Shown here piece by piece: positions 23,789 to 35,394 of a stretch of 64,000 bases of DNA; position 1 is the first letter of the stretch; each line of letters opens with the position of its first letter. Location: the NCBI GenBank assembly GCA_009809945.1, contig WTPW01000080.1:491356-555355 (forward strand), given 5' to 3'. Made by a program: the position numbers and the translations under genes. The notes beneath the pieces were generated by a model. That model saw nothing but the letters and a program-made list of their open reading frames with translations. It did not search any database and was not told where the DNA came from. The stretch comes from Gigaspora margarita (lineage: Eukaryota > Glomeromycota > Glomeromycetes > Diversisporales > Gigasporaceae).

Positions 23789-23852
23789 ATCTATTTATTT
23801 TTTATACATACACAGGGTCTGTTAGAAGGAATTCTTCAAGGTCAACTGGTTT

Positions 23853-24395
23853 CTATAGTGGTAAATCGGTAAGTAACTGCTCAAGATTATAATATTTGGA
23901 TTTGTCTACAGGTGTTACCCAAAAATTTTGCTTATAGATTTGTATTGTTGTAGACTGATCTATGGTCCTTAGAGAAGTTTCTGATGCATGATTAGCAGCA
24001 GTAATTTCGTGTTGGCATTGCAAAAATCCTGCATAATTTGAAATAGCCACAATAAAATTATCTAGTTCGTCATGAAGCCAATTGAAATTTTCTTTTAATA
24101 TCCATGATGAAGTAGCATATAGAGCAAGGGCTTTACAATGTAAATTTAATTCATTTGCATCAAAGGGCTTTTGTAATTGTTTATACAATTCTGGATTTGC
24201 ATGACCAAAAAACTCAAGAAAAAGCTTAGGTATGTGATAGCTACAATCTTTGAATCTCTTGTGATCACGCATATCGATATACCAAATCATTTTAGTCAAG
24301 CAATTAGCAAATTGCTTTCCTTGCACATCAGCATATGACTGTGTGGACCATCCTCTACTATGACGCTGAATCCAATCAACAATGTCGCTGTACAA
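23853..24395 (-). pseudogene. Longest open piece of the transposase-like gene (180 codons)
   Basis: Contains DIVDWIQRHSRGWSTQSYAD, then FKDCSYHIPKLFLEFFGHAN, FDANELNLHCKALALYATSS, WLHDELDNFIVAISNYAGFL and QNFWVTPVDKSKYYNLEQLL. The frame is cleanly coding in composition and is matched by 6,492-6,966 in the left arm. No catalytic motif. It could be a DNA-binding or structural N-terminal region. The upstream frame near 24,440-24,600 reads on in another phase (VKLHFPTFSQLEKN). Confidence 0.6.
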
Positions 24396-24615
24396 TTTTT
24401 GTTTACGATTTGTTTTTTTCTAATTGTGAAAAAGTTGGAAAATGCAACTTGACTCTGTATGCATTTTGCATCATAATTGTAAAATAGTTTTGCTATGGTT
24501 CCAAACTAGAAGTTACTACTTTATCTGTTTTGATTTGATAATTCACATATATTCCTATACTTGTTGTGACTTCTATAATATTACAGTTAGGGCTAACTTG
24601 GGTTGTGATTGTGTC

Positions 24616-24807
24616 CTATGTCTTGCTAATCTCAATACTGTCTATTGTTTTTGGATCTATTATATCAATATTACACTCAGGAGATAGTTCTCCAATTGCA
24701 AGTTTTACAAACAAATCTTTAATTGTCATTTCATAGGAGATTGGATAAATATACCACTCATGGATAACTTTTGACCCTTTAGAGATACAAATACTTGCAA
24801 TTGGCAT
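24616..24807 (-). pseudogene. N-terminal piece of the transposase-like gene
   Basis: 63 codons from MPIASICISKGSKVIHEWYI to TIDSIEIS. The Met codon is probably the original start: the reading begins here, and the left arm has ATA at this codon (about 4,289). The frame ends where a likely intron or shift begins. The plus-strand frame 24,442-24,687 is antisense. Confidence 0.5.
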
Positions 24808-24849
24808 TTTTTCTAAAGTTTGAAGAGAATTACTATTTTGAGAGATTTT

Positions 24850-25926
24850 TATAATACAGATGAGTAGTTTTATGCTGTTAATTAATTTATAAAGTTGCTT
24901 TCAGTTTTTAATGACCTAATTTTTATTTATTTATAGAATCGAAATTCTGAGAAGCTTTATTAAGGGTCAAAAGATAAAGTTTAAATACATTTCAACTGTC
25001 TCATAAACAAGCTAGAATAAATTTTCTTTTTTTGCCTCACGTAGAACCCTCCAACAATAATAAGATAGTATAACAAAAAGATCATTTGAATGAATTTTCT
25101 TACAACTTTAGAGGAACCTTACTCTACAAATGCAAAAAAGTACAGGCTCGCCAATTTATTGATGAAAATTATATTTTTCAACTAATTATTATGTATAGAA
25201 TGAATTCCTTTTTTTACCTCTCGTAAAACCCTAAACTTTAACAATAAGATTGTATAACAAAAGATCATTTGAATAAATTTCATTTTTTGCAACTTTAGAA
25301 GAACCTTATCCTACAGTTGCAATAGCACTGATCCGTCAATTCATTAAAGAAAAAAATTCTTTTTTAACAACCTTATCAGCTTCGCCCTTCTTTACACTAT
25401 CAGGTCTCACCGCATAACTTCTTTATAACTTTAGAGGAACCTTACTCTACAAATGCAAAAAAATTACAAGTTCGCCAATTTATTGATGAAAATTATATTT
25501 TTCTACTAATTATTATGTATAGAATGAATTCCCTTTTTTTTAACCTCACAACTTTAGAAGAACCTTATCCTACAGCTACAAAAGCACTGATCCTGATCCA
25601 TCAATTTATTGAAGAAAAATCCTTTTTCAACTACTTTATCAGCTTCACCCATCTTTATACTATCAGGTCTCGCCGCATAATGTTAGTTTAATTTTCTTAC
25701 AACTTTAAAGGAACCTTACTCTACAAATGCAAAAAAAAAGTACAGGCTCACTAATTCATTGATAAAAATTCTATTTTTAACTAATTATTACGTATAGAAG
25801 GAATTCACTTTCTCGTAAAATACAATAAGTTAGTATAACAAAAGATTGTTTGAATAAATTCCTTTTTTTAAAGCACTGATCCATCAATTCATTGAAGAAA
25901 AATTCCTTTTTCACAACCTATTATCA
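24850..25926. repeat. Right-arm copy of the 270-bp degenerate repeats
   Basis: Inverted partner of 3,126-4,230: blocks TTACAACTTTAGAGGAACCT, AATTATTATGTATAGAATGA and ATCTTTACACTATCAGG recur about four times. No gene. Confidence 0.6.
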
Positions 25927-25934
25927 GTTTCACC

Positions 25935-27298
25935 AGGACCCCAGACATCTCTAATATAGGTCATAAATTATTTGCATAAATTTGGAGGTTTTTGCTACCC
26001 CTAAAATCAAGTAAATTTGCTGAAAATTCAATTATTACATATAAATTTTTAGTAATTTGCTAAAAACTAAATTATCACATCTATTTTTATAAATCAAAAT
26101 ATATATGTATTTTTGATTGCTGAACAAATTTTCTTAGGGCATATTGTTAGAATCAATTAGTAAAATTTTGNGAATCATAGAATTTTTTAGTATTTTTATT
26201 AATAAAATTATATAAAATATTATAATTCACAAAATTTTACTAATTGATTCTAACAAAGTGCTCTAAGAAAACTTGTTCAGCACATAAAAATACATTTTTC
26301 CGGCATATTTAATTTTATATTTCTTGAAAATTTAAGAGAAGATGCTTAATTTTGGATTTTTTGATCAAAAAATCCAAAATTAAGCATCTTCTCTTGAATT
26401 TTCAATAAATATAAAATTAAATATGTCCGAATAATGTATTTTTATGTGCTGAACAAGTTTTTTTAGAGCACTTTGTTAGAATCAATTAGTAAAATTTTGT
26501 GAATTATAATATTTTATATAATTTTATTAATAAAAATACTAAAAAATTCTATGATTCTCAAAATTTTACTAATTGATTCTAACATTGTGCTCTAAAAAAC
26601 TTGTTCAGCACATAAAAATACATTATTCCGGCATATTTACTTTTATATTTCTTGAAATTTAAGAGAAGATGCTTAAATTTGAATTTTTTGATCAAAAAAT
26701 ACAAAATTAAGCATCTTCTCTTAAATTTTCAAGAAATATAAAAGTAAATATGCCGAAATAATGTATTTTTATATGCTGAACAAGTTTACTTAGAGCACTT
26801 TTTTTAGAATCAATTAGTAAAATTTTGTGAATCATAGAATTTTTTAGTATGTTTATTAATAAAATTATATAAAATATTATAATTCACAAAATTTTACTAA
26901 TTGAATCTAACATTATGCTCTAAGAAAACTTGTTCAGCACATAAAAATACATTTTTCCGGCATATTTAATTTTATATTTATTGAAAATTTAAGAGAAGAT
27001 GCTTAATTTTGGATTTTTTGATCAAAAAAATTCAAAATTAAGCATCTTAAATTTTTAAAAATTATAGTAGTAAAAAAAATGAGATAGCTTATTTTTGGGT
27101 ATTATTCTTGCAAAATGTAGGTAATTTGCTAAAAATAAAATATAACATGCATAAAATTGCTGTAATTTGCCAAAATGCTTTATAAACCTTTTTTAAAATT
27201 AACCTCAATTTGCTAAAACTTAAATTTGGACCTCAGACCAAATTTTCTGCAATTTGCTAAAAAAAAATATGACATATTTCAGAGATGTCCAGGGTCCT
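25935..27298. mobile_element. hAT-like element with a palindromic internal array
   Basis: Right arm only. GTTTCACC flanks both ends (25,927-25,934 and 27,299-27,306) and is single in the left arm near 3,165 (as GGTGAAAC). Ends AGGACCC and GGGTCCT, with ACATCTCT following inward. The interior holds three copies of a unit of about 328 bp. Each unit contains two palindromes: one around TTTTTTGATCAAAAAA (26,358, 26,687 and 27,015) and one around TTATTAATAAAAT. No coding region. Confidence 0.85.
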
Positions 27299-27381
27299 GT
27301 TTCACCCATCTTTACACTATCAGGCCTCATCGCATAGCGTTACTTTATGATGTACTAAAAATGAACATCCCTTAAAGGAAT

Positions 27382-27630
27382 TTCAACAATATGTCCACTA
27401 AAAAGGTAGACAATTTCAATGATGCTAAAAAAGGTTTAGTGTGAACCTGTCAACCATGTTGTTTAAACAATACGCCTACTAAAAAGGTCAACAATATCTA
27501 TGATGCTAAAAAAGGTTTAGTATGAACCTGTCAACCACGTTGTTTAAACAATATACCCACTAAAAAGGTCAACAATATCTATGTTGCTAAAAAAGGTTTA
27601 GTCTGAACCTGTTAACCACATCATTTAAAG
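27382..27630. repeat. Right-arm copy of the 75-bp tandem repeat
   Basis: Inverted partner of 2,838-3,080, three units with CACTAAAAAGGT and AAAAAAGGTTTAGT. Confidence 0.75.
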
Positions 27631-27750
27631 GATTTTTCTGTAGTAGGACAATTTAGATTGTATAGATAATATGAATTTATAATATCAGCATAATCATAAA
27701 ACAACAGGGTAGAACCTGAGTTATGAAATAATAAAATCTGCTATGATAAT

Positions 27751-27979
27751 ACCAAGAGAAAAGGGCACCTCCATTTTTATTTGATTCAGCCCTTCTGATT
27801 GATAATGCATCAGGCTTGAAATTATATAGCAAACTTCTATAAATTATTCTAACAACATAGATTTAATCTATAGTGTCAAGATAATTTTCAGGTTTTTATT
27901 ATATAATTTAAAGCCCAATATGTCATCAATCAGAAGGGCTGAATCAGATAAAAAATGGAGGTGCCCTTTTCTCTTGGCA
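27751..27979. mobile_element. Right-arm copy of the CCAAGGG fold-back
   Basis: Inverted ends ACCAAGAGAAAAGGGCACCT and GGTGCCCTTTTCTCTTGG. Shared with 2,489-2,715. The minus frame 27,868-28,068 is derived from it. Confidence 0.75.
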
Positions 27980-30366
27980 GCACTCATATAATAAAAAAAT
28001 AATAAACAGCAGACTTCACTCTGACCTGATCTACAAAGCAGATTCACTATAGGTTCCAACCTGTTCAATCATATCAATACACTAATGATATGCATTGTAA
28101 CTGTAACAGGAAAAAAGAAAACATAACAAGTGAAGATCAAAACTTACGAAGTGCATCTGTAAAAGCCTTGATCACAAAGTTTCTTATATATGTTGAATAT
28201 TTATGAATAATTGTCAATTGATCATATTTAATTAACCAAGTCAATTAATTTACAAGGTCAATCACAATTAATTATATTTATTTACAAAGCTAACTTTATC
28301 ATTTTTAAAGGTATAGATAAACTGGCTCTTTATTGAGGTGGTAAGTTGGTATAATGTGCTTCAATAAAATTGCACATAGATCATGAAATTGATATGATTT
28401 ATTCTTATCATTTTATTTTATTTATGCCTGCCGATTAACAAGTTATTTATATCTGTTGTATTAACAGATAAACCAAACAGTCAATTACAACTAGTTAGAG
28501 ACAAAACTAAGTGGTCTGATTCTCATGATCAATTGATTTCTAATTTGTTTATTTGGATTCAATACTATATAGTTGAATCTCTAAATCACTAATCAGATTC
28601 TTGGATAAAGCATTCTAGTTTTCAGGTCATGCTCTCTAATCATTGTATGACAAATATTCGAATTTGATATATTGTAAATGAAAACCCACAGTCATGATCA
28701 TTTAGAAGTTTACTCTTCATGTCTGAATCGAAATTGAGATTTAGTGAAAAATTTACTGTCTCTAACAGCTTTAATTTATGCACCCTTGCAGATCAAATGA
28801 TACATAAAATTTGCACTATATTTTAATGTGACACTTGGACTTAATTTCATTTAAAGATCTGTAATCAAGTTTTTTGTTCAAATTTTTTTGTACATCACAT
28901 ATGCTTTAATTAGACGTTCAAACATCTTCAATGCTGATAATTGTAGGATTACTTATTCTTTTAGTTCGTAGGCCTTTTCTTTGCAAAACTCCTTGTTTGT
29001 ATTTTTAATTCTTTTTTCTATATAGGATTTTATTGCTTTACAATTAGTTTTAATATCATCTGTTCATGCCCTACAGTTCTTAACTTTCAAAATAGATTTT
29101 TTGAAGGAGTTTGGATGCTTTTATAAATATAAATGCTCTTATTTGTAACTATATATATGCTGCATTATTAATATTAATTTGTTTTCAGGAATTATTACAA
29201 ATTAAGATTTTTTATTGAATAAATTTAGCTTGTAAGTATAGACGTTATTTTATTCATATCAGCATGGCAATTCAGGTTCATCAGTTTTTAATGTAAAAAT
29301 ATACCTTTGACTTATTATAAAGTTAACCAGCCTTATTGTATTAAACATTGATTTGATCAAATATTTCTGTGATTAATTTGATCTATAGATAGGTGAAACC
29401 TAGAGGTTTCACGTTGGCAAAAGCTGAAACCTAGTTTTAGTTTCACAAAAAAAAATTCTAAAAGATGAAATGGCGAAATGTGCTGAAACTAGTGAAACAT
29501 GTGGCCAAACTAGAAATTGTCAAAACTAACGAATCTGAAAAATGTAAAGGAAAGGCTAAGTATCAAATATTTCAATATGACTTAGACCGATCCAATAGTA
29601 TTTTTAATTAATAAATTTAACACTTCATTTATTTAATTTCGCTTAGAATTAAGTCTAATGTTGGTGACCATTCTATTTTGTTATACTATTATAACAAATA
29701 GAGAGGTACCTATATAAGATATAATCCTTTTCTTAATTGAAGCGTATATGGTATCTATATATTTATTATTCCAAGTATTTAAGATAAGCAGTTTACCTCA
29801 TTTTTTATTCATGTTGATTTAATATATGAACCTAAAAATCATTTATTAATCGAATTGATAATTTCTTATTGACTTTAACTTAATCTGCAGGTATAACCTT
29901 AAATCACCTCTAAAGTTATTACCAATAAAGGCTCACTTACTTCTCTGATAATCATTTCGTGAGATACGTTAAGATCAAATTTAATAGCAGTATAACTTCT
30001 TTTTGTGGAATATAGAATCATTCCCCTATCTAGTTTCAACTTTTAAAAGCTTAGCTTCTGTCACAAAAGGAATCGATCTATGCCAATATGCTGCATCAAA
30101 TTGTTCAATATAAATATTTAATATATTATTACTTGTATGCAGTAGTTTAATTTAGGTCTGAATGTTTTAAATATCATGGAACTAATACTTTTTGAGATAT
30201 TTTTAATGAGGGTTTTGATTCTATCGAGCTTTGATCCTGAATCTGACAATCTGGATATCAAGATCAGAGATTTTTACTTGAATCAGTTAAAGAACTTAAA
30301 AACTGACCTAAGGATGTGTTTAAAAGCAACTTTATATATAATATAATATGGTTCCAATCTGAATTT
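27980..30366. other. Outer right arm, no gene recognised
   Basis: About 2.4 kb pairing with 60-2,488 in the left arm. AT-rich. No conserved frame survives in both arms. Confidence 0.6.
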
Positions 30367-30382
30367 GATATAATTCAGGCTA

Positions 30383-30798
30383 GAGAACTGAAATACCATG
30401 AGAAGACAGGGACCCAGGATATCATACAGATGGACTTAATTGGGCAGCCATTATTTCAAAAATTTGTGGCTGTGAAGAAAATTGTGCTAGGACCCCAATT
30501 TGGAATAACTGAAGTCACAAAATGTAATGTGAGATCCAAGTCTGGATTTACATGATACTACATGAACTCGTAACATCGCTGACCTGTTTAGATAAAATTC
30601 TGTTTTGGTATTTAGTGTGTAATCTCTGCAGGGATCGCTGCAGTAGGTCGCATCTAGGTGCTATTAGTAGTAACCGGGTAAAGTTAGGCTTTCTGTAAAA
30701 CATGTTAACTTAGTTAATAAATGTAATACCCTCCGGGGTTCGCATAAGATTTAAATAAAGTCATAGCAAGATTTGCCAAAGCTTAAAAAAAAAAAAAA
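30383..30798 (+). mobile_element. Poly(A)-tailed retro-insert with 16-bp duplication
   Basis: Right arm only. GATATAATTCAGGCTA is duplicated exactly (30,367-30,382 and 30,799-30,814), and the left arm has one copy, slightly diverged, near 105. The insert ends AAATAAAGTCATAGCAAG, then ATTTGCCAAAGCTT and 14 A. About 60 codons of the frame 30,316-30,555 lie inside it (TQDIIQMDLIGQPLFQKFVA) but match nothing I know. It could be a SINE, a 5-prime-truncated LINE or a processed transcript. The duplication length equals that of the LINE at 13,704, so the same machinery may have placed it. Confidence 0.8.
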
Positions 30799-30892
30799 GA
30801 TATAATTCAGGCTATCAAAAATAGGATCAAAGCACTATTTATATATGTATCTGATCATAATATGATAATGCATGCCTTCCAAAAATAGATCA

Positions 30893-31105
30893 TTCCAATA
30901 ACGATGTGTTTAACAAAAAAAACAGGATTTAAATGTTAATAAACAAATAAATAACAAAACAAGCTTTAATTAGCTCTTTTTTATTATTATTTATTAAACC
31001 AAATTTTTTACTATAAAAAAAAGCTGTTTGGCAGGGTCACTTACCACCGTCCTATAATATAAAAACCAAGTATAAAATTTTGTGCAGCCTTATATACAAT
31101 ATTCG
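30893..31105. other. Junction between inverted repeat and next element
   Basis: AT-rich; nothing recognised. GCTGTTTGGCAGGGTCACTT at about 31,023 is the only GC-richer stretch. Confidence 0.4.
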
Positions 31106-32260
31106 CAAGTTTTCACAATTTAATATAAAAATTTTATTTTTATTTATTATTATTATTTAATATTTTAAATATTATATATTTTATTATATATTATTATAAA
31201 AAAATAACAAAAAAAAAGCCAAAATAAACAAAACCAAAAAAAATAACTATAAAAAATAAAAATGACTACTTTTGTACTTCATTATATCTAATTCACTTAT
31301 TCCCTCACTCTGTAATTAGCTATTATTTCCTTTTTGGTTTAATATTATATTCGCTTATATTTTCTTATATTTGCTACTTCTTACAAAGTATCGGAGAAGT
31401 TAGAATTGGTGTTTTTGTAAAGTGCTGGAAAAGTTAGATTGTTTTCTTGTAAAGTTCCAAAGGAAGTAAGAAATAAATAAAATAAAATTAAAAAATAAGT
31501 AAAAAAAAGAAAACAAACAAAAAACAAAATGTAAGCAAATTAAATAAAAAAATAAATGAAGCTTCAAATTTCTATTTCTTTAAGTTCATATTTTTGCAAT
31601 TTAGAAATCATTGAAGGTTTTTGCAAAGTGCTAAAATAAATAAAAAAATACAAATTAAAGGAATAAGTAAAAAGAAAACAAATGAAAAAATGAAATGTAA
31701 GCAAACTAAATAAAAAAAATAAAACACCAAATCTTTATTTCTCTGAAGTAGAGTTCGCAACAAAATTGTTGAAATCAAGTTGTATGTATTCTTGCAAAGT
31801 GCTAAAAAAGTTTGAGTTTTCTTGCAAAGTGTGAAAAAGCCTAGGTTATTTTTCTCACGAATAATATAAATTAATAAAAAAAATAAAAAAAACAAAAACA
31901 AAAACAAAAAAAAACAAAAAAAAATAAAGTACCAACTAAATCTTTATTTCTCTAAAGAAGTGTTCTTTGAAATTTAGAAATTGTTGGTAAAATCAGTTGT
32001 GTGTTCTTGCAATGTATCAGAAGGCTGAGTTGGCTAGCACATAGTTCGAAAAGTTATTAGATTTCTTGTAAAGTATCAAAAGTTAGAGTTGGTATTTTTT
32101 GTAGAAATAAAATAAAAAAAATTAAAAAATAATAAATAAAAGAAAAAACATAATAAACTATATGAAACTAAATAAAACCAACCAAACCAAAAAAAAGACA
32201 AACCGAAAATGAAAAACCAATGTAAAATTGATAAAAGATCTAAATTATAAACAAAAAAAA
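31106..32260. repeat. Left terminal inverted repeat, purine-biased
   Basis: Runs of AAATAAAATAAAA with recurrent TTCTTGCAAAGTGC and TTTATTTCTCTAA motifs, mirrored at 36,440-38,110. The reverse frame 31,608-31,907 is a run of Phe and Leu caused by the T-rich complementary strand, not a gene. Confidence 0.65.
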
Positions 32261-32421
32261 AATAAACAAAGATCTAAGCTGATCTTGTACTATGTTCATC
32301 AAAACATTTTGAAACATTTTGAAAATATTAGTCAAATGCACCCTTGATATGAGTCAGGGTAAAGATCTACTGATCCAGTTTGATTTCGTAGTTTTAAAAT
32401 ATTTTGAAAGTATTCAAAATA

Positions 32422-34618
32422 TTAAAAAAAAAGAAAAAAAAAGAAGAAAAAGAAAGGAAAAGAGAAGAAAAGGAAGTAGGTTATTACTCTAGCTAAAAAG
32501 TCAGTATCAATTGGCTTAGAAGTAATTTTTTCAATTGCACTATGAGGGCTAAAGTTATTAATTTGGTCATTAATAGCTGCAGCCTTGTTGTATGCATTGA
32601 AGAAATTATAAAAGTAGAAACTAAGTCGTGCTTGGTTGGATTCTTTTTCATTAAGATTATTGAGTTCAAGAAATTGTTTTTCAGTTTCAGTAACCATTTG
32701 TCGAAGTAAAGAGATTGGTGTTCATTTTTGAAATGTAGCAGCATGTTGTGCTTCTTTATCAAAAACAGAAAAATTAAGAGTAGAGTGGTGGTATTTAGGT
32801 TTAGAGAGTGAATTTTGAGGAGCTGGAAAATGATCAAAGGATTCTGTAAAGAAAGCAGTATATAAATTTTGAATATTATGCTCAACATCTGAAGGCAATG
32901 TGGAGCAATTTTTAAAATTACAAGTATGGATATGGTAGAGTACTGCTTGAAAGCATAGTTGAATCCTTTTCTGTAGAGATTCAATTGATGTAATTTTAAA
33001 TTCTGATGGGAGGAGTGCTTTGCATGTATCATTAAGTTTAAGTGCAATTTGGTGTTTAATATAGTTATATGATTTCTTTTGGTCAATGTTTGTGAATTGT
33101 CATTTATAGGTTTCAAAAAACTTTTCAAACCATGTATTTAAGTTTGTTAAATAAGGTTTAAGAGAAGGGATTTTAAAAGTTTGTAAAATTGCTTTTTGGG
33201 AATATTTAGGGTAATATTGATATTGAATTTGGAATCATTTTGAATTTTAAAGAGAGGTTGATTGATACTATCTTCACTAATGTAATAGTGAAGTCTAAGA
33301 TAAATAGGACATATGTTTAAGTCTTGACAGAATTTGTTGGCATTGATTGTTTGGTATTTATTATGTAAAATTAGATGTAGACGAGCAAGATTCAATGCTA
33401 CTTGGTTTCAGTTACGTATAGAATGGGAGGTATAGAATTGTAGAAGAAAAGTATTTTTGGATAGTTAATTTGAGTAAATAAGAAAGTAGTAAACTCTTTA
33501 AGTAAATCAACAAATGTGGAATAAATAAAGTCAAATAGAATTGTAATTAATTTGTCAATAGAAGGATTGGCTTCATATATAAGATCAGTGAGAAATTTAG
33601 GTCTTTTACCAGCCATAGCTTTGATTAAATATTTGTAGTTAAATTTAGATTCACATGTTTTGTCAGTAGCAGGTCTAGTAATTTTTTCTGGATAAACATC
33701 AATAAGATATCATTCAACAAAATCCAGAATTTGGTATGCTAAAGTATTGCTAAATTTGATATCTTGTTCCATTTTTGGTGTTACTAGGTATTCTTTGAAC
33801 CAGTCTAAATCATTTGAAGTATCTCTTAATTGTTTTGGCTTTTGTATTTCTTCTTTGGTCTGGTTAGAGTTTTTAATCTTTTGAAGAAAAGAATGGTATA
33901 AAGCTTTTTTATCTGCAAAGGACATTTGTTGAAGTTTAAGAATAACAATTAAAGATTTTTGTTTAAGTGTAAGTAGAGTTGTAAGAGGAAGTGGTTTGAG
34001 TTTGATATCATTGATTCGTGGAGCACAAGCTCTATGGAGTATACAAATATTTTTAAAAAAACAAGCTATAGCATAGTCTGGAGCATGACTACTTTGTTCT
34101 GTAGCTACACATGGAATATTTTTGATTTTACAAATATAGCATGTATGATAGTGTTGAAAGTGAGCAATAATTGCAGTAGGAGTTTTGTCTGTTTTGATAT
34201 TTGGAAATAATATTCTTGAATTGGCAGAATGTAAATCAAGTTGTTTATATGTTTTGGTGTTTGGAGAAGGTGGTAGTTCATCAGTAATTTTTTTAAATTT
34301 TTTAGTAGAAATTGTAGTTGTTGTTTGGGTTAAAGATTGGTCAATTGTGGTTGGATGATTTATTCTGTAGAATTGGGAAGTAAAGCTAGTATGGTATTTT
34401 TTGCAATAGCATGTACCAATAGTAGGCTGCTCTGGTACTTGAAAATAGTGTTTGGTGCCTTGAGTTTCACATGATTTTGGATTAAAGTTAGATGGAAGAA
34501 CTTTTAATAAGCTTGGTTTGTTTTCATTTATTCCAATACCATAATGGTCTCTATATTTGGAATAGTAGTAGTCCATATTATAGCTATCAGGTTCTTCGGA
34601 AGAAGTTAAAGTTGGCAT
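32422..34618 (-). pseudogene. Broken gene of the 7-kb element, unknown family
   Basis: A coding region of about 2.2 kb, broken in about five places. The first piece (34,618-33,710, 302 codons) starts MPTLTSSEEPDSYNMDYYYS and has two cysteine clusters: CYCKKYH near residue 70, and YHTCYICKIKNIPC with a later CACFFKN-like IACFFKNICILH near residues 155-195. These could bind zinc. Further pieces at 33,616-33,398, 33,395-33,147, 33,128-32,493 and 32,697-32,422 have coding-like composition, rich in Lys, Asn, Phe and aromatic residues. I see no DDE, polymerase, helicase or recombinase signature. It lies centrally between long inverted repeats, so an element-encoded protein is likely. Confidence 0.6.
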
Positions 34619-34737
34619 TGTGTTGGTATAATTTGGGCTAATAAAAGATATAGTTTGTATTTAGTAATAAGTTAATAAAAAAGATATTAAAGAGGGCTTC
34701 ACAAAGAGGTATATTTTGTTTCGTGTAATGTAACACC

Positions 34738-34825
34738 ACCAAGGACAGTATATGTTACACAAGTCACGTAATATACAGATCACGTGTTACAGGTCATGTG
34801 TTACAAGTCACGTGTTACACAAGTT
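34738..34825 (-). promoter_or_regulatory. CACGTG and GTGTTAC repeats upstream of the unknown gene
   Basis: Within about 90 bases are four copies of a unit like TCACGTGTTACA (variants TCATGTGTTACA and TCACGTAATATA), two containing the palindrome CACGTG, an E-box-type site. They lie about 130-200 bases upstream of the start at 34,618. ATGTTACACAA recurs at 34,989. A promoter role is inference. They could also be element-specific binding repeats. Confidence 0.45.
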
Positions 34826-35394
34826 TTTCAATAATGATTAACTTAGGTAACATTACTATGTGCAAATTAGAATAGTTACAAAAAAGGTAATTATTTGTTT
34901 TGTGTAAAATTAAATAATAATTTGTGCAGCTAATAAGAACCACTAATTTTGAGATATTAAAAAATGTGGGTTGCAGATTTAAGGGCGCTTATGTTACACA
35001 AAAAACAGCTATAGGATTTTTGTAAGAAAAAAGGAAAAAAAATTTTATTTTATTTTTTTTTTTTAAAAAAAAAAAAATTAATAGTATTTTGAATATATTT
35101 CTATTAGATTTAAAGCTACAAGCCTGAAGCACAGCTTGTTATAACAAGAAAAGTGGGCTTTTTAACTTTTTCTAAATTTGCAAAATGGATTAAGAAGACT
35201 GTTTTGTATATATTCAAAAAGAATACAATTTTAGGCCAAAAGACCTTTACTTAATGGGTTTAAAGGTTTTTGCAATAATATTTAGGTATTATATGTATTT
35301 TTGGGAGCAGAACAAGTTTATTTAGGGGCAGTAACCAAGTTAACTTAATAAAATTTAGAGTTATAAGATATTTTTAAATAATTAAATTGAGATA

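Larger units (their letters stand above)
20686..24807 (-). pseudogene. Broken DDE-type transposase-like gene, right copy
   Basis: Better preserved than the left copy and read right to left. N-terminal piece MPIASICISKGSKVIHEWYI (24,807-24,616); DIVDWIQRHSRGW and HIPKLFLEFFG block (24,395-23,853); ALDLGDPEIAVDL and VDKCRHDSIIHLATAISVNN (about 23,060-22,765); DDE-like core with DKHRCKVGEPRFPVAAVEKG (22,683-22,450), T-N-S-G-P-D-H (about 22,270) and NPV with the E lost to a stop (about 22,140); zinc-knuckle and acidic tail (21,415-20,686). The usual DD of DDKHR reads ND here. At least eight interruptions are visible, plus a MITE at 23,096-23,273 and a fold-back at 23,690-23,788. Without a transcript, introns and breaks cannot be fully separated. 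Confidence 0.65.
19926..30892 (-). repeat. Right arm of the giant inverted repeat (about 11.0 kb)
   Basis: Reverse-complement partner of 1-12,557. Private insertions here, absent from the left arm, lie at 23,096-23,273, 25,935-27,298 and 30,383-30,798. The recognisable match ends at about 30,892, where the left arm meets the window edge, so the right arm may really continue or stop here. The two arms could be one element with very long terminal inverted repeats, or two copies of an 11-kb element inserted in opposite directions. Confidence 0.9.

Noticed and set aside
1-30892. Assembly fold-back artefact as explanation of the inverted repeat
   Set aside because: Arms differ at many bases and each has private insertions with target duplications.
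31608-31907. 99-codon minus-strand frame rich in Phe and Leu
   Set aside because: Arises from A-rich terminal-repeat sequence read on the T-rich strand. Low complexity, and the mirrored repeat at 36,427-36,672 gives a similar artefact.
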